Of a stretch of 6,281 nt of DNA, positions 1 to 6,057 are shown piece after piece. Source of the stretch: Flavobacteriales bacterium (GTDB taxonomy: Bacteria; Bacteroidota; Bacteroidia; Flavobacteriales_D; Sanyastnellaceae); contig DQRJ01000033.1 in NCBI GenBank assembly GCA_015663855.1, positions 1-6,281 of the forward strand. Reading direction: 5' to 3'. Made by a program: the position numbers and the translations under genes. How positions within the stretch are numbered: position 1 is the first letter of the stretch; the number at the start of each line of letters is the position of its first letter. The notes below the pieces were generated by a model that worked only from the letters and a program-made list of their open reading frames with translations, had not been told where the DNA came from and made no database searches.

Positions 1-4
1 AACA

Positions 5-73
5 CACTAAATGCACTAAAAGACATTTAAACGCATTAAAACGCGCTAAAAGACACTAAAATTGCTTAAAACT
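5..73. repeat. Degenerate 10-bp tandem array with phased A-tracts
   Basis: Seven consecutive units of 9 or 10 bp follow the pattern CAYTAAAANN: CACTAAATG, CACTAAAAGA, CATTTAAACG, CATTAAAACG, CGCTAAAAGA, CACTAAAATT, GCTTAAAACT. The A-runs start at 9, 18, 29, 38, 48, 58 and 68, a spacing close to one helical turn, and one more lies at 89 after a skipped turn. Bases 1-4 (AACA) fit the tail of a preceding unit, so the array may continue beyond the left edge. Because the period is not a multiple of three and each unit holds TAA, it cannot be coding on the plus strand; TTA/TAG/TAA stops also occur on the other strand. It lies downstream of the oxidoreductase gene. A-tracts phased in this way are known to bend DNA; any role here is inference. 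Confidence 0.7.
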
Positions 74-158
74 GGTCTATGATTCTTTAAATGTGATAAT
101 TGACTCACTCGAGTCCACTTATCCGTTAATATTATTTCAAGCGAAAGTAGATGGGCTA

Positions 159-1235
159 TTAATCCCGTAAACTCTTCAAGCGCGCCAGGCTCACATCTTG
201 TGGGAGTGGCGTGCCGTCGAACATGTGGTTTGCGAGGTGAGCCGCTGTCGCCGGGCCGACGAGAACGCCCCGCGTGCCTAGGCCGTTAAGGATGAATAAC
301 CCATCGTTCCCCGGTACTGGACCGGCATAGGGGCGTCGGTCCGTAGAAGCCGGGCGAAGGCCAGACTCGTGATTGAGAACTTCGAATTCGTCAAAAACTT
401 CTGGAGAGATGATGGGACGAATGCTCGAGAGTAGCTCGGTGCGGCCTTCGTCCGTGGGCGCGCTTTGTTCGATATTCCATTTATAGGTAGCTCCTAACTT
501 AAAAACCGAATCGCCTCTCGGGAGTAGCCACTTAACTCGGTTAATACACATCCCCTTCGTATCGAGTCGAGATCTAAGGGTGAGTACTTCACCATGATCG
601 GCTTGGACTTTAATCCCGACCGAAGCTAGGTCTGACGATGCACCTACACCTCGACAGTCTATAATACGATTGAAGGTGTCGTTAGTTTGAGTATTAAAAC
701 TCCAGTCATTAGCAAAAAAACGACCTTTTGATTGAAGGTGAGAATTAAATGAGTTTAACAGAAGGGGTAGATCGACCCAGCCAGCATCACGAACGATTCC
801 AAATCCGAAGGGGGCAATAATTTCTTCGGGACCTTCCTTACCCACATCGGCTACGCCATCAATCTCGTTAAGCCAAATCGACACCTCGTGGGCATCGTCT
901 AAACGCTTCGCCCAGAGATCTCGATACTGAGCGTTGGGGAAGACGCGCAGAATGGGGGAAGAGTGAAGAATGGCGCCTTTAAGATTGAGAAATTCCTCCA
1001 ATTCGAGGTAAGTCTTGCGCATGATTTCCATGTGCTCCACGGCATTCCAAACCGACACTAAACGTTTGAACGAAACAGGGTTGAACATGCCCGCTGCGAC
1101 TCGAGAGGCGAAATTAAGAGACGAGTCAGGGCTTTGCCAAACTTCGTAATCAACCCCCCTCTTTTCGAGCTCCCACGCCATTAAAATTCCGGATAATCCG
1201 GCACCAACTATGAGAGTACGATTAGGGGTTTGCAC
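159..1235 (-). CDS. FAD-dependent oxidoreductase, DAO family
   Basis: This is a predicted 358-residue cytoplasmic flavoprotein of the D-amino-acid oxidase/glycine oxidase-like superfamily (DAO fold), which oxidises amines or amino acids using FAD. A Rossmann dinucleotide-binding motif GAGLSG lies at residues 11-16, preceded by the strand TLIV. A segment AAGMFNPVSFKR is at 47-58, IDCRGVG at 192-198, and the family's C-terminal signature GLRPASTDRRPYAG at 292-305. R294 sits where relatives place the substrate-carboxylate arginine. A second FAD-contact segment NGLGTRGV is at 317-324. There is no signal peptide. The start is GTG at 1235-1233; it is chosen because the next upstream in-frame codons are ATA and the TAA stop of kbl, and GAGLSG already lies only 10 residues in. 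It is the last gene of a probable three-gene operon, 3 nt after kbl. The substrate cannot be read from sequence; glycine, a D-amino acid, another secondary amine, or an MnmC-like role are all open. Confidence 0.85.
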   Translation of the reverse strand: MQTPNRTLIVGAGLSGILMAWELEKRGVDYEVWQSPDSSLNFASRVAAGMFNPVSFKRLVSVWNAVEHMEIMRKTYLELEEFLNLKGAILHSSPILRVFPNAQYRDLWAKRLDDAHEVSIWLNEIDGVADVGKEGPEEIIAPFGFGIVRDAGWVDLPLLLNSFNSHLQSKGRFFANDWSFNTQTNDTFNRIIDCRGVGASSDLASVGIKVQADHGEVLTLRSRLDTKGMCINRVKWLLPRGDSVFKLGATYKWNIEQSAPTDEGRTELLSSIRPIISPEVFDEFEVLNHESGLRPASTDRRPYAGPVPGNDGLFILNGLGTRGVLVGPATAAHLANHMFDGTPLPQDVSLARLKSLRD

Positions 1236-1238
1236 TAT

Positions 1239-2435
1239 TTATGAGATGACGCCAAGTTCTCGAGCTACTTTTTCAAACGCTGCTAGGGCAGTGTCGAGGT
1301 GCTCACGAGTATGAGCCGCAGAGAGTTGAACACGGATGCGAGCAGCTCCTTTAGGAACGACTGGATAGAAAAAACCGATTACGTAGATACCTTCTTCGAG
1401 TAAGCGATTTGCCATTTCTTGCGAAAGGCGTGCGTCGCCGAGCATAACAGGCACTATTGCGGATTCGCCATCATTAAATGGCAATCCCGCCGCTTTGAGA
1501 CCGGCCTTGAAATAGTTCGTGTTTTCCTCTAATTTATCTCGAAGGGAAGTGCTTTCACTGAGCATCTTAAATACTTCGAGTGAAGCTCCGACAATATTCG
1601 GGGCTAGTGAATTCGAAAAAAGATAAGGTCGAGAACGCTGGCGTAAAAGCTCGATAATCTCCTTCCTACCAGTGGTAAACCCACCCATCGCACCTCCAAG
1701 TGCTTTGCCGAGCGTTCCTGTGATGATATCGACTCGTCCCATGGCATCTCTTAACTCGATAGATCCTCGGCCAGTCTTTCCAATAAAGCCGGTAGCGTGG
1801 CATTCATCTACCATTACCAGAGCGTCATATTTATCTGCGAGGTCGCAAATTTTTCCGATTTCAGCGACATAACCATCCATCGAAAACACTCCATCTGTTA
1901 CGATGATTTTGAAACGTGAATTAGCTTCTACGGCAGCTTTTAATTGGGTTTCCAAATCTCCCATGTCGTTGTTCGCGTAACGAAATCTTTTCGCCTTGCA
2001 AAGACGTACCCCATCAATAATCGAAGCGTGGTTCAGGGAATCTGAAATTATCGCATCCTCTGGGCCGAGAAGCGGCTCGAAAACTCCTCCGTTCGCATCG
2101 AAAGCAGCAGCGTAAAGAATGGTATCCTCCGTTTCATGAAAACTCGCAATCGTTTGTTCTAACTCTTTGTGAATGTCTTGAGTACCGCAAATAAACCTCA
2201 CAGAACTCATTCCAAATCCGTGGCTATCTATCGTATTTTTCGCAGCCTGGCACACACGAGAATCGCTACTCAGTCCAAGATAGTTGTTCGCACAGAAATT
2301 TATTACTTCTGAACCGTCAACAAGCTTAATTACAGCGTCTTGAGAAGTGGCTATTACGCGCTCACTTTTAAAGAGACCAGCTTCCTCGATATTTGCGAGC
2401 TCCTGCTGAAGGTGTGATTTGATTTTTCCGTACAT
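1239..2435 (-). CDS. kbl: Glycine C-acetyltransferase (2-amino-3-ketobutyrate CoA ligase)
   Basis: This cytoplasmic PLP enzyme of the alpha-oxoamine synthase family interconverts 2-amino-3-ketobutyrate plus CoA with glycine plus acetyl-CoA, the second step of threonine breakdown through threonine dehydrogenase. It has 398 residues, the same length as E. coli Kbl as I recall it, and matches it closely throughout: GLFKSERVI near 20-28, INFCANNYLGL at 45-55, SHGFGMSSVRFICGTQ at 71-86, LNHASIIDGVRLCKAKR at 134-150, and DGVFSMDG at 181-188. The PLP-binding residues are visible: D210 and H213 in DECHATG, and Schiff-base K244 in TGTLGKALGG. SRPYLFSNSLAP is at 268-279 and GFFYPVVPKGAARIR at 354-368. 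The ATG start at 2435-2433 matches the family N-terminus. It follows the LD-carboxypeptidase gene by 31 nt and ends 3 nt before the oxidoreductase GTG, in the same frame. No threonine dehydrogenase gene lies in the window. A related synthase of the same fold (BioF, serine palmitoyltransferase) is unlikely given the near-complete Kbl signatures. Confidence 0.96.
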   Translation of the reverse strand: MYGKIKSHLQQELANIEEAGLFKSERVIATSQDAVIKLVDGSEVINFCANNYLGLSSDSRVCQAAKNTIDSHGFGMSSVRFICGTQDIHKELEQTIASFHETEDTILYAAAFDANGGVFEPLLGPEDAIISDSLNHASIIDGVRLCKAKRFRYANNDMGDLETQLKAAVEANSRFKIIVTDGVFSMDGYVAEIGKICDLADKYDALVMVDECHATGFIGKTGRGSIELRDAMGRVDIITGTLGKALGGAMGGFTTGRKEIIELLRQRSRPYLFSNSLAPNIVGASLEVFKMLSESTSLRDKLEENTNYFKAGLKAAGLPFNDGESAIVPVMLGDARLSQEMANRLLEEGIYVIGFFYPVVPKGAARIRVQLSAAHTREHLDTALAAFEKVARELGVIS

Positions 2436-2439
2436 AAGG

Positions 2440-2447
2440 CAAATTTA
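2440..2447 (-). promoter_or_regulatory. Possible -7 box upstream of kbl
   Basis: On the minus strand TAAATTTG matches the Bacteroidota -7 consensus TAnnTTTG exactly, 4 nt upstream of the kbl ATG. Against it, the nearest good upstream TTG (in TTTTG, minus strand 2477-2473) is about 25 nt away, more than the usual spacing near 19-21, and transcription would start practically at the start codon, giving a leaderless mRNA. It could be an internal operon promoter or a chance match. Confidence 0.25.
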
Positions 2448-2466
2448 GTCCAAACCTGTCACGAAC

Positions 2467-3354
2467 TTATCCCAAAACGACAGGATAATTCATCTCTCCA
2501 TGCCCCATCGGATTGTCGAACTTTACGGGGTAGTTATCAGATACGTGGGCCGATATTATTTCTTTCAGAGATAGCCCGAATGGATTGTCGGTAGCTTGTC
2601 CGTCTAGGATAGTATTGTCGCGTAGGTCGGAGAAGGTGCCGATGATAATTCCATCAGCTTTTTTGAATACTCCTGCGAGCTTGAAGGAGAGAAACATCCT
2701 ATCGATATGGTATAGATATTCGTCTAAATCCTCAAGCAAAATAAAGCTCCCCTCGACATTAGGAAAGTATGGAGTCCCGAGCAAACTATACAGAACGCTC
2801 ATATTTCCTCCGACAATTTTCACATTAGGAACGACGTCGAATTCTCCCCGAAGCGTTTTCCATAGAGCTTCTGCATGGATTTCGTTAGTTGAGGCGTAAG
2901 TCGAAGCAACCGGCGCGTGAAGTGCGGCAATTCCTAGATTTATCGACCAAGAAAGTAGCGCTGTAACATCCGAAAATCCGATTATCCACGTAGGATCTGA
3001 GAGATACGCCTCTGAATCCAGAAGCGGTAAAATTCGACCGCAACCGTATCCGCCCCTCAAAGCCCAAACCGCTCTCACCTCCTTATCTCGAAACGCGGAG
3101 TTAACGATTTCCGCACGATGTGCGTCCGAGCCGCTCGGCATCGTCGAGCCGCCCTCAAAGTCCGAATCGCCAGAAAATTGGTGCTCTCGCGCCTCAAGTC
3201 CACTAGGAATAACCGGAGTAAATCCGGCGGCTCGAACAGCCGAGGCGGCCTCTTGAATAAGAGCCGCCGAGGCAAATCGGGCGGGAGCAGCGAGCATGAT
3301 TTTATCGCCTTTCTTTAAATATCGTGGCCTAATCCCGAACTTAATTTTCGACAT
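2467..3354 (-). CDS. LD-carboxypeptidase, peptidase family S66 (muramoyltetrapeptide carboxypeptidase)
   Basis: LdcA-type enzymes remove the terminal D-alanine from murein tetrapeptides during peptidoglycan recycling, in the cytoplasm. The preferred start is ATG at 3354-3352, giving 295 residues that begin MSKIKFGIRPRYLKKGDKI, directly before the conserved first strand IMLAAPA. The open frame extends 24 codons further to a TTG at 3426, but that extension is not family-like and would cover the metG promoter region. Counting from the ATG, the glycine-rich segment ALRGGYGCGRILPLLD is near 98-113, the nucleophile S128 lies in IIGFSD, GGNMSVL is at 182-188, E208 in LLEDLDEYLYHIDRM, and H285 in the GHGEMNYP segment. 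These form the Ser-Glu-His set of the family. The protein stops at PVVLG, where relatives usually continue for about 15 more residues as a final strand, so the C-terminus looks slightly short. There is no signal peptide. It is the first gene of a probable operon with kbl and the oxidoreductase, and is divergent from metG. Confidence 0.87.
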   Translation of the reverse strand: MSKIKFGIRPRYLKKGDKIMLAAPARFASAALIQEAASAVRAAGFTPVIPSGLEAREHQFSGDSDFEGGSTMPSGSDAHRAEIVNSAFRDKEVRAVWALRGGYGCGRILPLLDSEAYLSDPTWIIGFSDVTALLSWSINLGIAALHAPVASTYASTNEIHAEALWKTLRGEFDVVPNVKIVGGNMSVLYSLLGTPYFPNVEGSFILLEDLDEYLYHIDRMFLSFKLAGVFKKADGIIIGTFSDLRDNTILDGQATDNPFGLSLKEIISAHVSDNYPVKFDNPMGHGEMNYPVVLG

Positions 3355-3401
3355 GTTAATCTTTAATTGGTGTGAAGTTAATGAGTCTGGGAGTAGTGAG
3401 G

Positions 3402-3409
3402 TATTTTTG
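3402..3409 (+). promoter_or_regulatory. Likely metG promoter (-7 box TATTTTTG)
   Basis: TATTTTTG is an exact match to the Bacteroidota -7 consensus TAnnTTTG and lies in the divergent intergenic region. The upstream partner is weak: GTTAATG at 3377-3383 supplies a TTA 21 nt before the box where TTG is expected. Transcription would start a few bases after 3409 and give a leader of roughly 20 nt before the metG ATG. Before that ATG the leader is A-rich (ATAATCACAA) and has no Shine-Dalgarno motif, as is usual in this phylum. No matching box for the divergent LD-carboxypeptidase gene was found in the 81-nt region. Confidence 0.45.
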
Positions 3410-3435
3410 GACTTCAAGAATTGCAATAATCACAA

Positions 3436-5526
3436 ATGAGTTCAAATCGCACACCTAAAAGACGACTGATTACTTCGGCGCTTCCCTATGCAAATGGGCC
3501 CATACATATTGGGCATATCGCAGGGGCATATCTTCCTGCAGATATCTATGTGAGGTATTTGAGGAGTATGGGAGAGGAAGTGGTTTGGGTTTGTGGAAGT
3601 GATGAGCACGGCGCGGCAATTACTCTTAGAGCTAAGAAAGATGGAACTACACCTCAGGAGATCGTCGATAAATATCACGTTGAAATGCAAGAGGCGTTTA
3701 AAGGGTTAGACCTTAGTTTCGATCACTATAGCCGCACTTCAAGTGAAAAACATCACAAAGTAGCTCAAGAATTTTTCTTGAAACTTCTCGAAAATGACAG
3801 CTTTGAAGTAAAGACTCAAGAACAATATTTCGACGAAGAGGCAGACCAATTCCTTGCCGACAGGTATATCACCGGCACTTGTCCGAAATGCAATGCTGCC
3901 GATGCTTATGGAGACCAATGCGAGAAATGTGGAGCCACTCTATCTCCAACTGAATTAATAAATCCGCAGTCAACACTTAGTGGGGCAAAGCCCATTTTAA
4001 AGCCTACGACTTTGTGGTATTTACCTATGGGTAGGCACGAAGACTGGCTCAAAGATTACATAGAAAACGGGATGCTCAATGGTGTGCCGCATCACGATGC
4101 GAAGGCATGGAAAAGCCACGTAGTAGGCCAATGTAAGAGTTGGATAGATGGTGGATTGCAGAGTAGGGCTATGACCCGTGACCTAAAGTGGGGTGTTCCC
4201 GTGCCTGTAGAGGGTGCCGAGGGGAAGGTGCTATATGTTTGGCTTGATGCTCCCATTGGATATATCACTTCTACTATGGAATGGGCTGAGAAAAATGGTC
4301 AGGATTGGCGCGATTGGTGGCAGAATTCGGACACTGAACTCCTTCATTTTATCGGTAAGGATAACATAGTTTTTCACTGCATTATCTTCCCGATTTTACT
4401 GAAACAGCATGGGGATTACATTCTTCCAAGTCAGGTTCCTGCGAATGAATTTATGAACCTTGAGGGGGCCAAAATCAGTACTTCTCGCTCTTGGGCTGTT
4501 TGGGTTAGTGAGTACCTAGAGAATTTTCCGGAAGGAAGTGATACAATGCGATACGTTCTCGCTTCTTTGATGCCCGAGCAGCGTGATAGCGAGTTTACTT
4601 GGTTAGATTATAAGGACAGAATCAACAACGAGCTAGCTGACGTACTTGGCAATTTCGTGAATAGAATCATCGTCCTCACACGTAAATATTACGACTCCGC
4701 AGTTCCAAGCTTCCCCGCTGCGGGCGACTTAAATGACGTCGACAAAGCTCTCATAGAAACTCTATCGGCGGCCCCTGCGAAAATCGGCGACTTAATCTCA
4801 AGACATCGATACCGTGAAGCTCAACTAGAAGCTATGAATGTCGCTCGTTTGGGAAACAAATACCTCACTGAGGAAGAGCCGTGGAAGCTCCAAAAAACTA
4901 ATCCCGAGCGAGTAGAGACGATTATGCATCTCGCTTGTCAAGTGGTCGGAAACCTCGGAGTAGTTCTCGAACCATTCCTTCCTCGCACAGCCGAAAAGCT
5001 ACGAGATTCATTCGGAATTTCTAATGCCAAATGGCCTGACGCCTCTACTACTCTCGTAACCCCCGGAACTATTCTAGGTGATCTCCCCATCCTATTTACA
5101 AAAATCGAAGATGAAACTGTCGAAGCAGAAATCGCAAAGCTTGGAAACAAGGATGACGATTCAGATAACGGCGAAAACTCAAATATTATGCCTCAAAAAG
5201 ACTCTACAACTTTCGATGATTTTACAGCCATGGACTTAAGGGTTGCGACCGTTACCGAATGTGTACCCGTTAAAAAAACGAAGAAACTACTTCAGTTAAC
5301 TGTCGATACCGGACTGGACACTCGAACCGTAGTTTCTGGAATAGCCGAGCACTTTTCTCCCCAGGACGTCATAGGTAGAAAGGTCGTTCTACTCGCGAAT
5401 CTAGAACCTCGCAACATACGCGGAGTTGAAAGCCAAGGAATGGTCTTGATGGCCTCAACAAGCGATGGAGGGTTAAGGTTTATCACGCCAGAAGAAGGTG
5501 TAACACCCGGAGACGTAATACGCTGA
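3436..5526 (+). CDS. metG: Methionyl-tRNA synthetase with C-terminal tRNA-binding domain
   Basis: This enzyme charges tRNA-Met with methionine using ATP; it is a class I synthetase of 696 residues, near full length for the two-part bacterial form. The N-terminal Rossmann domain carries PYANGPIHIGH at 17-27 (HIGH motif 24-27). A zinc knuckle CPKC-X9-CEKC uses C149, C152, C162 and C165, followed by GATLSPTELINP. The segment WIDGGLQSRAMTRDLKWGVP is at 236-255, and YVWLDAPIGYITS at 267-279. The KMSKS loop is KISTS (346-350), so the second lysine is a threonine. The anticodon-binding helical domain covers about 395-530. An acidic, low-complexity linker at about 567-592 (DDDSDNGENSN) leads to an EMAP-II/Trbp111-type tRNA-binding domain at 593-696, with MDLRVATV and the NLEPRNIRGVESQGM segment. 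That domain normally dimerises the enzyme and holds the tRNA. The ATG start directly precedes the conserved N-terminus. Wobble-base use changes along the gene: it is TAT/AGG-rich at first and TAC/CGN-rich later. Confidence 0.97.
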   Translation: MSSNRTPKRRLITSALPYANGPIHIGHIAGAYLPADIYVRYLRSMGEEVVWVCGSDEHGAAITLRAKKDGTTPQEIVDKYHVEMQEAFKGLDLSFDHYSRTSSEKHHKVAQEFFLKLLENDSFEVKTQEQYFDEEADQFLADRYITGTCPKCNAADAYGDQCEKCGATLSPTELINPQSTLSGAKPILKPTTLWYLPMGRHEDWLKDYIENGMLNGVPHHDAKAWKSHVVGQCKSWIDGGLQSRAMTRDLKWGVPVPVEGAEGKVLYVWLDAPIGYITSTMEWAEKNGQDWRDWWQNSDTELLHFIGKDNIVFHCIIFPILLKQHGDYILPSQVPANEFMNLEGAKISTSRSWAVWVSEYLENFPEGSDTMRYVLASLMPEQRDSEFTWLDYKDRINNELADVLGNFVNRIIVLTRKYYDSAVPSFPAAGDLNDVDKALIETLSAAPAKIGDLISRHRYREAQLEAMNVARLGNKYLTEEEPWKLQKTNPERVETIMHLACQVVGNLGVVLEPFLPRTAEKLRDSFGISNAKWPDASTTLVTPGTILGDLPILFTKIEDETVEAEIAKLGNKDDDSDNGENSNIMPQKDSTTFDDFTAMDLRVATVTECVPVKKTKKLLQLTVDTGLDTRTVVSGIAEHFSPQDVIGRKVVLLANLEPRNIRGVESQGMVLMASTSDGGLRFITPEEGVTPGDVIR

Positions 5527-5544
5527 ACAAATAAACCAAACACT

Positions 5545-6057
5545 ATGTCAGCACTTGCAACGATAAAAAAGCGTTTCAGCCCCTACTCTTACGAAAAAGT
5601 GAGCATCAGTTTCGATAAAATCGAATCTGCTTTCGAAGCCGCACGTTGGGCTCCATCTGGATACAATAGCCAGCCTTGGAGGTTCATTTTCGCATCTCGC
5701 GATAGTGCTAACTTCGAAAAACTACTCTCATTCGCTGTTGCGGCGAACAGGGAGTGGATGCAGGATTGTGGCGCTATCGTAGTGATACTAGCTACAACCA
5801 TTAATGGTCACACCGGTAAGAAGGATGCGTCTGCCGAGTATTGCACTGGTCTTGCTGTAGGCCAAATGCTTGTTGAAATTTCCGCCCTCGATCTTCAAGC
5901 TCACCAAATAGGAGGCTTCGACCACGAAGGTCTATCTAAACACCTCGAATTATCAGACGGAGTTTTACCGATGGCGATGATGGCTATCGGAAGTACGACG
6001 GAGCAGGCTAAGGAAGGCCGGGAACGTAAGCCTTTATCTACTTTAGTTTCGAGATAA
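5545..6057 (+). CDS. Nitroreductase family protein (FMN-dependent NAD(P)H oxidoreductase)
   Basis: This 170-residue predicted cytoplasmic flavoprotein belongs to the nitroreductase family, which uses FMN and NAD(P)H to reduce nitro compounds, quinones or enones; the natural substrate is unknown. The N-terminal IKKRFSPYSYE (7-17) is a degenerate form of the family's RRSxRxF FMN-phosphate motif. The strongest signature is AARWAPSGYNSQPWRF at 32-47. EYCTGLAVGQM at 98-108 matches the central dimer-interface helix, and MAIGSTTEQAKEGRERKPLSTLV at 146-168 holds the C-terminal family segment with the basic patch RERKP, given here only by its position and ends. The protein is somewhat shorter than typical members (about 180-220 residues), mainly in the central region. 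The ATG start lies 18 nt after the metG stop in an A-rich spacer (ATAAACCAAACACT) with no promoter box of its own, so co-transcription with metG is likely. Its last 20 nt overlap the convergent T9SS gene. Confidence 0.88.
   Translation: MSALATIKKRFSPYSYEKVSISFDKIESAFEAARWAPSGYNSQPWRFIFASRDSANFEKLLSFAVAANREWMQDCGAIVVILATTINGHTGKKDASAEYCTGLAVGQMLVEISALDLQAHQIGGFDHEGLSKHLELSDGVLPMAMMAIGSTTEQAKEGRERKPLSTLVSR

Noticed and set aside
5..73. CRISPR-like array at the left edge
   Set aside because: The units are 10 bp, degenerate and without spacers, so the repeat-spacer structure of CRISPR is absent.
102..115. Inverted repeat GACTC-ACTC-GAGTC as a terminator after the oxidoreductase gene
   Set aside because: The stem is only 5 bp with a mismatch beyond it, and no T-run follows on either strand, so intrinsic termination is not supported.
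100..137. Possible plus-strand promoter TTGACT with TAATAT near 127-132
   Set aside because: The 21-nt spacing suits neither the E. coli-type nor the Bacteroidota consensus, and the sequence leads only into the antisense of the oxidoreductase gene.
2585..2899. Plus-strand open frame of 104 residues inside the LD-carboxypeptidase gene
   Set aside because: It lies opposite a strongly supported gene, has no recognisable domain, and is low-complexity in Ser and Arg as expected from antisense reading.
3075..3318. Two overlapping 66-residue open frames rich in Arg, on both strands
   Set aside because: Both overlie the conserved N-terminal half of the LD-carboxypeptidase and show no family motif; the Arg-rich makeup comes from the codon pattern of the real gene.
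3355..3426. N-terminal extension of the LD-carboxypeptidase to a TTG start
   Set aside because: The 24 extra residues do not resemble the family, the ATG at 3354 precedes the conserved domain directly, and the extension would span the metG promoter box.
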